64,000 nt of DNA, from NCBI GenBank assembly GCA_964526835.1, contig CAZGMK010000005.1:1-64000 (forward strand). Reading direction: 5' to 3'. Positions within the stretch are counted from its first letter, which is position 1. Each line of letters begins with the position of its first letter. The notes beneath the pieces are model-generated. The model was not told the DNA's origin, searched no databases, and was given only the letters and a program-made list of their open reading frames with translations. The stretch comes from DAOSXA01 sp964526835 (lineage in GTDB: Bacteria > Zixibacteria > MSB-5A5 > GN15 > FEB-12). The position numbers were made by a program, and so were the translations under genes. Below are positions 44,136 through 52,507 of this stretch, piece after piece.

Positions 44136-44438
44136 ATGACCTACCATGTCTATATCTTGCGATGCTTCGACGGCTCCTTCTATACGGGAGTGACAAATGA
44201 CCTGGAGCGCCGGGTTGGGGAACACAATGCAGGCGAGGGCGGCGAATACACGCAAAGGCGACGGCCCGTGCAGCTGGTATTCAGCGAACAATTCGTTTCA
44301 GTAGAAGAGGCTATCCGAGCCGAAAAGCGAATCAAAGGCTGGTCGCATGGCAAGAAGGAGGCACTGGTTAGAGGTGATTTCAAATTGCTTCATGACTTAT
44401 CTGAATGTAGAAACCAATCGCATTACAAGTATCGCTAA
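44136..44438 (+). CDS. GIY-YIG domain nuclease (YhbQ/UvrC-like small type)
   Basis: A 100-residue single-domain GIY-YIG protein. MTYHVYILRCFDGSFYTGVT contains the VYI...YTG form of the motif, followed by DLERRVGEHNAG with the catalytic-type Arg and His, and EAIRAEKRIKGWSHGKKEAL with the metal-binding Glu. Such small proteins are structure-specific or non-specific nucleases of unclear role and are widespread. ATG 44136 starts right at the domain; a TTG at 44088 would add 16 residues without match. Two near-identical 132-bp repeats flank it, a possible sign of mobilisation. Confidence 0.85.
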   Translation: MTYHVYILRCFDGSFYTGVTNDLERRVGEHNAGEGGEYTQRRRPVQLVFSEQFVSVEEAIRAEKRIKGWSHGKKEALVRGDFKLLHDLSECRNQSHYKYR

Positions 44439-44467
44439 GCTGCGCCTTCTCCATTGGTTCTATGTTG

Positions 44468-44599
44468 CCCCACGTCACCCTGAGCGGAGTCGAAGGGTGG
44501 CGTGGGCAGGGACTGGTGGTGAAGCGGGAGCTAACGTCGGCCTCGACTCCGCTCGGCCTGACGTGAGGGGCACTCGGCCTGACGTGGGGAGGGGCGGTC
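44468..44599 (+). repeat. 132-bp direct repeat, right copy
   Basis: Second copy of the repeat at 43853-43984, same orientation, starting CCCCACGTCACCCTGAG and ending GGGGCGGTC, with scattered substitutions (for example GGGACTGG for GGGGCTGG). It lies 29 bases after the GIY-YIG stop. Confidence 0.8.
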
Positions 44600-44650
44600 T
44601 GACGTTGGGTTAAGCGTTCGGCCTGCGAGAGTAGCAGGATCTCGGAAGGC

Positions 44651-44673
44651 GTCAAAACCACTGGGGTTTTGAC
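44651..44673. other. Stem-loop upstream of citF
   Basis: GTCAAAACC (44651-44659) and GGTTTTGAC (44665-44673) form a perfect 9-bp stem with a 5-base loop. It lacks a T-tract and sits between the right repeat and the citF promoter. The gap 44600-44737 shows nothing else. Confidence 0.4.
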
Positions 44674-44737
44674 CTACCCGCTACCCGCTCGGCCCCACAA
44701 GGGCACTTCGCGAAGCGTCCCTACACCCCGGCGCCCC

Positions 44738-44766
44738 TTGACATAACCACCGCCCCGATGTACCCT
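44738..44766 (+). promoter_or_regulatory. Promoter of the CitF-like gene
   Basis: TTGACA (44738-44743), 17 bp, TACCCT (44761-44766). It gives a ~27-base leader with GGAGCCAGGA before ATG 44801. Confidence 0.5.
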
Positions 44767-44800
44767 TGCCCCCAACATTCTGAGATGATTGGAGCCAGGA

Positions 44801-46363
44801 ATGAACTATAACGGTAAGCAATACCAGCCCTTTACCAAGGCCTTCCCCGACACCGAGTTCGACCGGCGTTTGGTCGGGCGCAAGCACACCCCGCGCATTC
44901 CCAATCGCCAAAGCAAAGTGGTGGCCCTCGATGAAGTCATGCAGGTGCTCAACGATGGCGATACGATCAGCTATCCCCACTACTATCGCTTCGGCGACAA
45001 GGGTCTGCAACTGATCGTCGATGCCCTGCGTCGAACCGGCAAGAAGGATATCAAGATCTACGGCAACGCCTTTTTTGATAATGTCGATCCCTGGCTTATC
45101 GAGGCGATCCGCGACGGTGTCATCGGCGGCATCTACGGCAATGTCTACCGCAGGATGGGCGGATACCTGGTAACCGGTGAACTGCTGCCCTGGGTGGGGG
45201 TCGGTTTCTCCCACGGTAACCGCGTGCGCAAGCTCCAGACTGGCGAAGTGAATGTGAAAGTGGCCTTCGGGCCGGTCCCGATAGCCGACCGCTGGGGCAA
45301 CGCCAACGGGCTACTGGGGAAACCCGAGCATCGCTGCGGCCCGGTGGGGTTGTTCTCCGCCGATGCCGAGTACGCCGAATATGTCTGCCTTCTAACCGGA
45401 ACGGTAAGCAATACAGTGGTTATGCCAACCCCGATCTCCATGGAGCAGGTCGATTTCGTGGTGAAGGTCGACGACCCCGGCCTCAACGAGGGAATCGGCT
45501 CCGGTACACTGGATATGGACAAGGCCCGGGCGAACCCGTTCAACGCTCAGGTTGCCGACAACGTTACCCGTGTCATCAAGGCCGCGGGCGTGGTCAAGGA
45601 CGACTTCTCGTTCCAGGTTGGCAGTGGCGCCGGGTTGATTATCCTGGAGAATATCCGTCAGATGCTCAAGGATGAGAAGATCCGGGCCAATTTCTCTATC
45701 GGCGGAGTCACATCGCTACATGTCGATATGCTCGAAGAGCGCACGCTATATCAGCTCATGCACGGACAGCTCTTCCAGCCGAGTGATCGCATGTTCGATT
45801 CCATGCTGAATAACCCACACCATCATGAGATTACGACACCCTACTACGCCTCCGTCGCCAACAAAGAATCGGCGGTAAATCTACTGGATCTGGCGGTCTT
45901 GTCGGCGCTGGAGGTGGACCTCGGCTTCAACCTGAACACGGTCTGCGCCGGTGGCCGGATTATCGGTGGGATCGGCGGCGGGCAGGATGTCGCGGCCGGT
46001 GCCGACCTGACGATTATCTTCATGCCCCTGGCCACCGGCAAAGACGACAAGGGTTTTCCGAAGGTCGTCGAGAAGGTCTATACCCGGACCACTCCCGGCG
46101 AGGTCATCGATGTAATCGTTACCGAGGAGTTTGCAGCAGTCAACCCGGACAGCAAATCTACCTATAAGGACGCAATCCTTGAGCGTGGTAAAGAGTTTGG
46201 GGTGAACTTACTGTCCATCGAGGAACTGCACCAGAAGTCGAAGGACAAGGCCGCCGAATGGGGCGCCACTCCGCCACCCCTGCGGGCGACCGATGAGGTG
46301 GTTCATGTGATTGAGTGGCGCGACGGAACCCTTCTCGATACTATCAACAAGGTCGAAAAGTAG
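44801..46363 (+). CDS. citF: Citrate lyase alpha subunit-like CoA transferase (CitF family)
   Basis: A 520-residue protein similar in length and order of blocks to CitF (about 510 residues), the subunit that exchanges acetyl for citrate on the acyl carrier. Matching blocks include ISYPHYYRFGDKGLQL (cf. SFHHHFRGGD), RWGNANG (cf. EFGNANG), VDFVVKVD, SFQVGSGAG (cf. SMQTGTGGA), IGGVTSLHVDMLE, NPHHHEI, LDLAVLSALEVD and TTPGEVIDVIVTE. No citD (acyl carrier) or citE (lyase) is near, so it may use CoA itself or have a different acid. A terminator separates it from the following acyl-CoA synthetase pair. GGAGCCAGGA precedes the ATG. Confidence 0.78.
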   Translation: MNYNGKQYQPFTKAFPDTEFDRRLVGRKHTPRIPNRQSKVVALDEVMQVLNDGDTISYPHYYRFGDKGLQLIVDALRRTGKKDIKIYGNAFFDNVDPWLIEAIRDGVIGGIYGNVYRRMGGYLVTGELLPWVGVGFSHGNRVRKLQTGEVNVKVAFGPVPIADRWGNANGLLGKPEHRCGPVGLFSADAEYAEYVCLLTGTVSNTVVMPTPISMEQVDFVVKVDDPGLNEGIGSGTLDMDKARANPFNAQVADNVTRVIKAAGVVKDDFSFQVGSGAGLIILENIRQMLKDEKIRANFSIGGVTSLHVDMLEERTLYQLMHGQLFQPSDRMFDSMLNNPHHHEITTPYYASVANKESAVNLLDLAVLSALEVDLGFNLNTVCAGGRIIGGIGGGQDVAAGADLTIIFMPLATGKDDKGFPKVVEKVYTRTTPGEVIDVIVTEEFAAVNPDSKSTYKDAILERGKEFGVNLLSIEELHQKSKDKAAEWGATPPPLRATDEVVHVIEWRDGTLLDTINKVEK

Positions 46364-46387
46364 CACCTACCCGCAAATACGATTCCG

Positions 46388-46418
46388 GCCCGGCCAAACC
46401 CCTGTTGGCCGGGCTTTT
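46388..46418 (+). terminator. Rho-independent terminator after citF
   Basis: GCCCGGCCAA (46388-46397) and TTGGCCGGGC (46405-46414) form a perfect 10-bp stem with a 7-base loop, then TTTT. Confidence 0.85.
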
Positions 46419-46426
46419 CATTGACG

Positions 46427-46454
46427 TTGACAATATCGCCCCCGGCCGTACATT
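46427..46454 (+). promoter_or_regulatory. Promoter of the acyl-CoA synthetase pair
   Basis: TTGACA (46427-46432), 16 bp, TACATT (46449-46454), giving a leader of about 55 bases before ATG 46517. It begins 8 bases after the citF terminator. Confidence 0.5.
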
Positions 46455-46516
46455 ATCCGGTCAGCAAACACCATGACAGCGGCCGGGCCCAGGCCGCCAC
46501 GACAAGGATCAAGCCC

Positions 46517-47716
46517 ATGCGTCTTTACGAACACGAAGGTAAGCTGCTATTCGAAAAAGCAAAGATCCCAGTGTCTCCACGACGCCTGGCGACCAGTCCC
46601 GATATGGTTCACCGTGTGGTCAAGGACATGGCTGTGCCGGTCGTGCTGAAATCGCAGGTGCTTATCGGTGGACGCGGCAAAGCAGGCGGGATTAGAATCG
46701 CCGATGGCCCCAACGAGGCGCGGGCGGCGGCTGAAGAGCTGTTTAAGCTCAAGATCAGGGGTTACCGGGTACAGACTCTGTTGGTCGAGCCCAAGCTCGA
46801 CATAGTGCAGGAGTATTATCTCGGTGTCACGATCGACCGGGCTAACTACAAGTTAGTGGTGATCGCCTCCGGTCAGGGCGGGGTCGATATCGAGGAGACA
46901 GCCGAGCATGCCCCGGAGAAGATTGTCCGTCACCCGCTCGATATCGCCGACGAGCTGTACAGCTTCGATGGCATCAATATCGCCCGCCGTATCGGTATCC
47001 CATCCGAGCAACTGAAGGCGGCCGGGTCTGTTATTGTTAATCTCTATGATCTGTTCCGTCGCTACGACGCCAAGCTGATGGAGATCAATCCGCTTGTCCT
47101 GACCGCCGACGGCAATCTGGTGGCTGCCGACAGCCGGGTATCGCTTGACGACGACGCGATGTTCCGTCACCCGGAACTGGCCGAAATGGGTATCGAGAAA
47201 CGCCACGAAGAGGGCGAGATGACGCCGCGGGAGAATCAGGCCCGCGAGTGGGGCATACCCTACCTTGACCTTGATGGCGACATCGGCATGTTCCCCGGCG
47301 GAGCCGGCTTCGGTATCATGGGCAACGACTTCATTCACTATTATGGCGGCAAGCCGGCCAATTTCATGGACTCCGGGGGTGGACCCTCGCCGGAGCGCAT
47401 TTCCCGGATGTTAGTCCTGCTCGATGAGAATCCGAATGTCAGAGCCATCTTTGGTGCACGCTTCGGTGGCATCAGCCGCTGTGACGACTTCGCGAAAGGC
47501 GTGATCATGTTCCTGCGCGAGCACGGCCTCTCCAAACCGATGGTTATGCGCATGACCGGTAACATGTGGCAGGAAGGCGTGCGGCTGTTCGAAGAAGCCC
47601 GGAAAGAGAGCCCCGAGCTGTTTGAGAATGTCGAGGCCCACGGCATTGAGACACCCATTGAGGATATTGCCAGACGGGCGGTTGAGCTGGCTGCAGGACA
47701 GAAAGGGGGCAAGTGA
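46517..47716 (+). CDS. sucC: Succinyl-CoA synthetase beta subunit-like (ADP-forming acyl-CoA ligase)
   Basis: A 399-residue ATP-grasp subunit. MRLYEHEGKLLFEKAKIPV is the typical start; VLKSQVLIGGRGKAGGI is the nucleotide-binding region; LMEINPLVL carries the Mg-binding Glu-Asn pair; the CoA-ligase domain shows MDSGGGPSPERISRM where SucC usually has LDVGGGA. In the TCA cycle it couples succinyl-CoA to ADP phosphorylation together with the downstream alpha subunit. Divergence in the GGG loop, and the CitF neighbour, leave another acid (for example citrate) possible. The downstream gene overlaps it by one base (TGATG). Confidence 0.85.
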   Translation: MRLYEHEGKLLFEKAKIPVSPRRLATSPDMVHRVVKDMAVPVVLKSQVLIGGRGKAGGIRIADGPNEARAAAEELFKLKIRGYRVQTLLVEPKLDIVQEYYLGVTIDRANYKLVVIASGQGGVDIEETAEHAPEKIVRHPLDIADELYSFDGINIARRIGIPSEQLKAAGSVIVNLYDLFRRYDAKLMEINPLVLTADGNLVAADSRVSLDDDAMFRHPELAEMGIEKRHEEGEMTPRENQAREWGIPYLDLDGDIGMFPGGAGFGIMGNDFIHYYGGKPANFMDSGGGPSPERISRMLVLLDENPNVRAIFGARFGGISRCDDFAKGVIMFLREHGLSKPMVMRMTGNMWQEGVRLFEEARKESPELFENVEAHGIETPIEDIARRAVELAAGQKGGK

Positions 47717-48582
47717 TGGCTATCCTGGTCGACAAGAACTCAAAGGTAATGGTGCAGGGGATTACCGGCGCCGCCGGCAAGTTCCACACCGAACGCATGA
47801 TCGCCTATGGTACCAATATCGTAGGCGGCGTTACCCCCGGCAAGGGCGGACAGGATGTTGACGGCCGTCCGGTGTTTGACACTGTTCTGGACTGCGTTGA
47901 GCAAACAGGCGCCGACGTATCGGTCATCTTCCTGCCGGCCCGATTTGTCAAGGAGGCCGCTATCGAGGCGATCAGGGCCGGGATAAGGTTCCTGGTCGTG
48001 ATTCCCGAACATATCCCGATTCACGATATGCTGCATGTTCGTCGCGAGGCGGTGGCCCATGGCGCTACGGTCATCGGAGGCAATACCGCGGGTATCATGA
48101 CTCCCGGTGAGGCCAACCTCGGTATCATGCCGGATATTGCGTTCAGGCCGGGGCGGGTCGGCACGGTGTCCCGGAGCGGTTCCATTACCTACTATGTTGC
48201 CGATACGCTGACCCAGTCGGGTTACGGCGAGAGCACTTGTGTCGGGCTGGGTGGTGACCCGGTGCTAGGTTCCACCTTCGATGAGATTCTCTGGAAGTTT
48301 GAAGAGGACGACAAGACCAGAGCGGTTGTGATGAGCGGCGAAATCGGTGGCGTCTACGAGGAGCATGCCTGTGAGACCATCGGCGAGATGAAGACCCCGG
48401 TGCTGGCCATGATCGGCGGCATGTTCGCTCCTCCGGGAAAGCGCATGGGCCACGCCGGCGCCATTGTCGAGGGCAGGATGGGAACCGCGAAGGAGAAGCT
48501 CGAAAGGCTTGCCGAAGCGGGCGCTCACCCCTGCAAGACATTTAAAGATATCCCGGTCACGCTGGCGAAGGTGGGGGTGTAA
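47716..48582 (+). CDS. sucD: Succinyl-CoA synthetase alpha subunit-like
   Basis: A 288-residue alpha subunit. The CoA-binding Rossmann domain is at the N-terminus (VMVQGITGAAGKFHT, IGGNTAGIMTPGE). The phosphohistidine is in KRMGHAGAIVEG near residue 252 (His246 in E. coli). VSRSGSITYYVADTL and GLGGDPVLGSTFDEIL match the family. It is translationally coupled to the beta subunit through TGATG; a GTG one codon upstream at 47713 is the only other start. The pair should form an alpha2beta2 or alpha-beta ligase producing ATP from acyl-CoA. Confidence 0.9.
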   Translation: MAILVDKNSKVMVQGITGAAGKFHTERMIAYGTNIVGGVTPGKGGQDVDGRPVFDTVLDCVEQTGADVSVIFLPARFVKEAAIEAIRAGIRFLVVIPEHIPIHDMLHVRREAVAHGATVIGGNTAGIMTPGEANLGIMPDIAFRPGRVGTVSRSGSITYYVADTLTQSGYGESTCVGLGGDPVLGSTFDEILWKFEEDDKTRAVVMSGEIGGVYEEHACETIGEMKTPVLAMIGGMFAPPGKRMGHAGAIVEGRMGTAKEKLERLAEAGAHPCKTFKDIPVTLAKVGV

Positions 48583-48633
48583 CAACGGGCGGCCCTTGGC
48601 TTCCGTCGATGCGCGAGTGACCGTTCTAAAACC

Positions 48634-48662
48634 TTGACCTGATCATAGCTTGCGGACTTATT
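48634..48662 (+). promoter_or_regulatory. Promoter of glutamine cyclotransferase, predicted leaderless
   Basis: TTGACC (48634-48639), 17 bp, CTTATT (48657-48662), ending 7 bases before ATG 48670. No ribosome site is visible. Confidence 0.55.
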
Positions 48663-48669
48663 GTCGGTC

Positions 48670-49461
48670 ATGCGACCGGTTATGATCTTGCTGCTCTTCC
48701 TGCTGCTGGCCGCATCGGGCTGCTCCGATTCCAACAACTCGGATCGGCCGGAGGCGCCACCTGAGTACGGCTTCCGCGTGGTCAACGAATATCCCCACGA
48801 CCCCGGAGCATTCACGCAGGGACTCGTCTGGCACGATGGATATCTGTACGAGGGGACCGGCCAGCACGGTCAGTCGGAGTTGCGTAAGGTCGACCTCGAG
48901 ACCGGCGAAGTGCTGCAGCGTCGCGAACTTGACAGCACCTATTTCGGCGAGGGGATTACCGTCTTCGATGGCAAGATATATCAGCTTACATGGCTGCAGA
49001 AGACCGCTTTCGTCTGGGACCTGGAGACTTTCGATTCAGTGAGGTCGTTCTCGCTCCCGACTCAAGGCTGGGGGCTGACCGATAACGACAGCCTGCTGAT
49101 CGTATCCGATGGCAGTTCGAGTATCTTCTTTCGGAATCCGCACAGCTTCGCGTTGTCCAGCAGGATTAACGTGACCGATCATATCGGCGCCATCGACGGA
49201 TTGAACGAACTGGAGTGGATCGACGGCGAGATCTGGGCCAATATCTGGCGCTGGAATTTCATTGCGCGTATCGATCCGTTAACCGGCGAAGTAATCGGCT
49301 GGATTCGGCTGGGCGGACTGGTGCCGCCACCCGACAGCGCGCATCCGATCGGCGTACTCAACGGCATTGCCTACGACAGCGCCAATGGCAGAATTTTCTT
49401 GACGGGCAAGAACTGGCCGTATCTGTATGAAATAGAGGTGGTCCCGCTGTCCGGCGAATAG
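48670..49461 (+). CDS. Glutamine cyclotransferase-like lipoprotein
   Basis: A 263-residue protein with a lipoprotein signal (VMILLLFLLLAASGC). The mature part is a plant/bacterial-type glutaminyl-peptide cyclotransferase, a five-bladed beta-propeller: NEYPHDPGAFTQGLVW, LYEGTGQHGQSELRKVDL, YFGEGITVFDGKIYQLTW, LNELEWIDGEIWANIW and VLNGIAYDSANGRIFLTGK are family blocks. It would convert N-terminal Gln of exported proteins to pyroglutamate in the envelope. The T9SS cargo commonly present in this lineage may be substrates. It is monocistronic and apparently leaderless. Confidence 0.88.
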   Translation: MRPVMILLLFLLLAASGCSDSNNSDRPEAPPEYGFRVVNEYPHDPGAFTQGLVWHDGYLYEGTGQHGQSELRKVDLETGEVLQRRELDSTYFGEGITVFDGKIYQLTWLQKTAFVWDLETFDSVRSFSLPTQGWGLTDNDSLLIVSDGSSSIFFRNPHSFALSSRINVTDHIGAIDGLNELEWIDGEIWANIWRWNFIARIDPLTGEVIGWIRLGGLVPPPDSAHPIGVLNGIAYDSANGRIFLTGKNWPYLYEIEVVPLSGE

Positions 49462-49527
49462 TCACGCACTAGTGATTCGATAGTCTCAGGGCCACGAGGG
49501 TCCTGCCCCGCCTTCTGTTGTGACCAA

Positions 49528-49749
49528 CTATTCGCTGGTCGTGGCCGAACTCCAGCGATGCTGGATGGATTTGACGCCTGCGATCTGGTAAAGGGCGCCA
49601 AGTCCTACCAGGATGTAGATCAAACGGCTCAGGAAACTCATCTCGCCGAAGATGGCGGCGACCAAATTGAATCCGAACACACCGACCAAGCCCCAGTTCA
49701 GTCCGCCGATTACCAGCAATACCGCAGCAACAACATCAACTGTCCTCAT
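49528..49749 (-). CDS. DUF378 small membrane protein
   Basis: A 73-residue protein with two hydrophobic helices: VAAVLLVIGGLNWGLVGVFGF and FLSRLIYILVGLGALYQI. This is the DUF378 signature (GGLNWGLVG, then YxLVGLxxLY). Function unknown to me. A second copy lies at 53956-54177, flanking the intervening surface-protein genes; the two are about two-thirds identical by eye. Confidence 0.85.
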   Translation of the reverse strand: MRTVDVVAAVLLVIGGLNWGLVGVFGFNLVAAIFGEMSFLSRLIYILVGLGALYQIAGVKSIQHRWSSATTSE

Positions 49750-49958
49750 AGCGACACCCTTTCGTTGTTCACCAACTCCGTTGGGAGTCCATTCGCAGAC
49801 TTGTTTGTACCACCCTCTGTCTTAATCAACCACAGGAAGGCCCATATTGTCTCAACGCCTTCGGGCCGCAACCCAAAGCGACACGTGACCAAAGAGAGAG
49901 CGGGCGGGCGCATGAAGCATCCGCCCGCTCGACGTGCTGTTCCCCTGAAGGAGTCAGC

Positions 49959-52415
49959 TTACTTCAGCAGCACCATCTTACGTGTCGCACTGAAGTCGTC
50001 GGTAGTGAGACGGTAGAAATACATGCCGGAGGCATACTGGCCGGCGTCCCAGGTTATTTGTTGCAAACCCGCGCCCATCGGTCCATCCACCAGGGTCTCG
50101 ACCTGCTGGCCCAGGAGGTTGTATACCGACAGATTCACATTGCCGGCTTTGGCCAGGCTGAAGGCTATCGTGGTGGTAGGGTTGAATGGATTAGGATAGT
50201 TCTGGTTCAGCGAATACTGGTTGGGGAGTGCATCGGCGTTTTCAGCCACTTTGTTCATGCTATTCTTCGAAGCAGCCGGCAAGGCCACGACTGTGCCGTT
50301 AGGCAGAGCAACGAAAAGCCCAAACGCCGCACCATTCTGATTGTCACCGGAGTAGAGGAATCCGGAAGCAAAGACAACGGCAGCTCCGCCACCGAGTCCG
50401 CGCAGATCGGCGGTGAAAGCCGCCACCGCAGTGCGGTTGTCGTTCTCAGGAGTGACATAAAGCGTATACTCGATCGGAAGCAACCAGCGGTAGTCGGAGA
50501 AATCTCCGTAGGCTAGGTCATCGATCAGGCGCCACGGCCACCACCAGTTGCCTTTGGCGAGGATATCAACGCCCGGAGCGTCAGTGGCACCGTGGAATCC
50601 GATTACCTTCACCGCCCAGGGGTAAGGACTGCTGGTCCTGATACCATCACGGGCATAAATGTCGAAGGCGATCGAACGCGCATCAGGGTTGTCGGCGAAA
50701 TCGCCAGGGCTGAGGACACCATTGGCGATGGCGACATAGGTCTTCTCGTTCTCGAATTCCACCGGGAAGGTGGCAATAGCGTCAGCGGACGACGAGGAGG
50801 TCGGCGGGGCGACACCTATATTGAGGGTCACTTCAGCCGGGACGTCGACGAACGCGGTTGCTGTCCGGAACTCGAAGTTGTCCAGCAGGAGATCGTCGTT
50901 GACGTAGACATCAACGAATTCAGCGTCCGGGTCGGCAGCGTTGTGGATGATCTGCAGTTTGGCCATGGGACTGTAGGCCGGGAACTCAACAACGTCGCCA
51001 TTCGGTAGGGCGGCAAACAGGCCGAAGGCCGCGCCGTTCTGGTTGGCTGCCGGATTCAAAAAGCCGGAGGCGAAGACAGCAGCGGCGGCCCCACCGAGAC
51101 CGGACAGATCCGCCTCAAACGAGGCGACAATAGTCCCGTTGTCATTGCCCGGGGTAACGTCGAGTATGTACTTGTCGGCCGGAACACTGACGTAGCCGGT
51201 GATATCGCCGTAGGCCGCATTATCAACAACCGTGGCTACACCTCGAGCTTTGACATCAACAGTCGGGGCATCGGTCGCCCCGTGCAGGGCGAAGAAGTCC
51301 ACCTGGTGCCAACCATTCTGACCGCCCTCGCGGGCACCGGCTTTGGCGAACAACTCAAAGCCAATACTGCGGCCGTCCGGGTTAGAGGTGAACATCGACG
51401 GACCGAGAACACCGTTAGCTATGGCAACGTAGGTCTCTCCGCCGCTGAACTGCACTGGAATAACGGCCAGGGCATCTGCCGACGACGTCGACGTCGGCGG
51501 AGCGACGCCCAGATTCAGCGTGACACCGGCCGGAACGTCGATGAACGGCGTGGCGGTGCGGAATTCGAAGTTGTCCAGGAGCAGTTCATCATTAACATAG
51601 ATGTCGACGAACTCCGCGCCCGGGTCGGCAGCATTGTGAATAACCTGAAGACGAGCCGTCTGGCCGATGGCCGGCAACTCGATGACGGTGCCGTCCGCCA
51701 GGGCTGCGAATAGACCGAAAGAGGCTCCATTCATGTTGTCGGCCGGGCTCAGGAACCCGGAGGCAAAGACAATCGCCGAGCCGCCGAGCAGGCCGCTCAG
51801 ATCGGCCTCAAACGACGCCACTACGGTGTTGTTGTCATTGCCGGGCGTGATCTGCAGCACATAGTCCCTGGGCCAGAGTGAACGGTACCTTGAGAATTCG
51901 CCATAGCTGAGGTCGTCAAACAGCTTACGGTTCCATCTGGAATCGTGAAGGACATCGATGGTGGGAGCATCGGTCACACCGTGGAAAACAACGATATCGG
52001 TAAACCAGCGCCACCGGGCATTCTCGCGTATGTCGTCCTTGGCGAAGAGAGTGAATCCGATCGATTCCGTGTCCGGGTTTCCGGCAAACATGGAGGGATC
52101 AAGGACGCCATTCGCAATGGCGACGTAGGTCTTATGCGCTTGCAGTGTCACCGGGATAGTCGCGATGACGTCATCCGATGAACCGCTGCTGGCGGGAGCA
52201 ACCCCGATATCGAGTTGAACTCCGGCTGGCACTGTCTGAAAGGCGGTCGCGTCGCGGAAGGCGAAGTCATCAATGAACAGGTCGCCGTTTACGTATATAT
52301 CTACTATTACCGCAGCTGGGTCGGCTGAGTTGTGGATTACCTGCAGCCGCGCGGTGGAGGCCTGCGCGCTCACGGCGGCGGCCAAAATCAGTACGAGAGC
52401 TATAATTCTCTTCAT
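49959..52415 (-). CDS. Surface protein: three DUF4397 domains and a T9SS sorting tail
   Basis: An 818-residue exported protein. Signal peptide IIALVLILAAAVSAQAS. Three tandem DUF4397 domains occupy about 20-250, 252-480 and 485-715; each starts with LQVIHNSADP or LQIIHNAADP, followed by VDIYVN/VDVYVN, ATPFIDVPAGV, then FHGATDAPTVDV. The C-terminus (about 735-818) is a T9SS sorting domain (YSLNQNYPNPFNP, VYNLLGQQVETLVDG, SGMYFYRL, RKMVLLK). It is probably anchored on the cell surface via SprA. DUF4397 domains are found in adhesive or matrix proteins; no ligand can be named. GC-rich nucleotide repeats between units (for example near 50850 and 51560) suggest recent internal duplication. Confidence 0.88.
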   Translation of the reverse strand: MKRIIALVLILAAAVSAQASTARLQVIHNSADPAAVIVDIYVNGDLFIDDFAFRDATAFQTVPAGVQLDIGVAPASSGSSDDVIATIPVTLQAHKTYVAIANGVLDPSMFAGNPDTESIGFTLFAKDDIRENARWRWFTDIVVFHGVTDAPTIDVLHDSRWNRKLFDDLSYGEFSRYRSLWPRDYVLQITPGNDNNTVVASFEADLSGLLGGSAIVFASGFLSPADNMNGASFGLFAALADGTVIELPAIGQTARLQVIHNAADPGAEFVDIYVNDELLLDNFEFRTATPFIDVPAGVTLNLGVAPPTSTSSADALAVIPVQFSGGETYVAIANGVLGPSMFTSNPDGRSIGFELFAKAGAREGGQNGWHQVDFFALHGATDAPTVDVKARGVATVVDNAAYGDITGYVSVPADKYILDVTPGNDNGTIVASFEADLSGLGGAAAAVFASGFLNPAANQNGAAFGLFAALPNGDVVEFPAYSPMAKLQIIHNAADPDAEFVDVYVNDDLLLDNFEFRTATAFVDVPAEVTLNIGVAPPTSSSSADAIATFPVEFENEKTYVAIANGVLSPGDFADNPDARSIAFDIYARDGIRTSSPYPWAVKVIGFHGATDAPGVDILAKGNWWWPWRLIDDLAYGDFSDYRWLLPIEYTLYVTPENDNRTAVAAFTADLRGLGGGAAVVFASGFLYSGDNQNGAAFGLFVALPNGTVVALPAASKNSMNKVAENADALPNQYSLNQNYPNPFNPTTTIAFSLAKAGNVNLSVYNLLGQQVETLVDGPMGAGLQQITWDAGQYASGMYFYRLTTDDFSATRKMVLLK

Positions 52416-52507
52416 TGTTCTGTTTCCTGATCTCTGTGATTATTGTTTTCCGTGTTCAGTTCGCAGCGGCCCGCCTGCCTTGGGCAGGCCGCTGCTGCTA
52501 TGATTGA

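Noticed and set aside
43853..44599. CRISPR array interpretation of the paired repeats
   Set aside because: Only two long copies, separated by a protein gene, with no spacers or cas genes.
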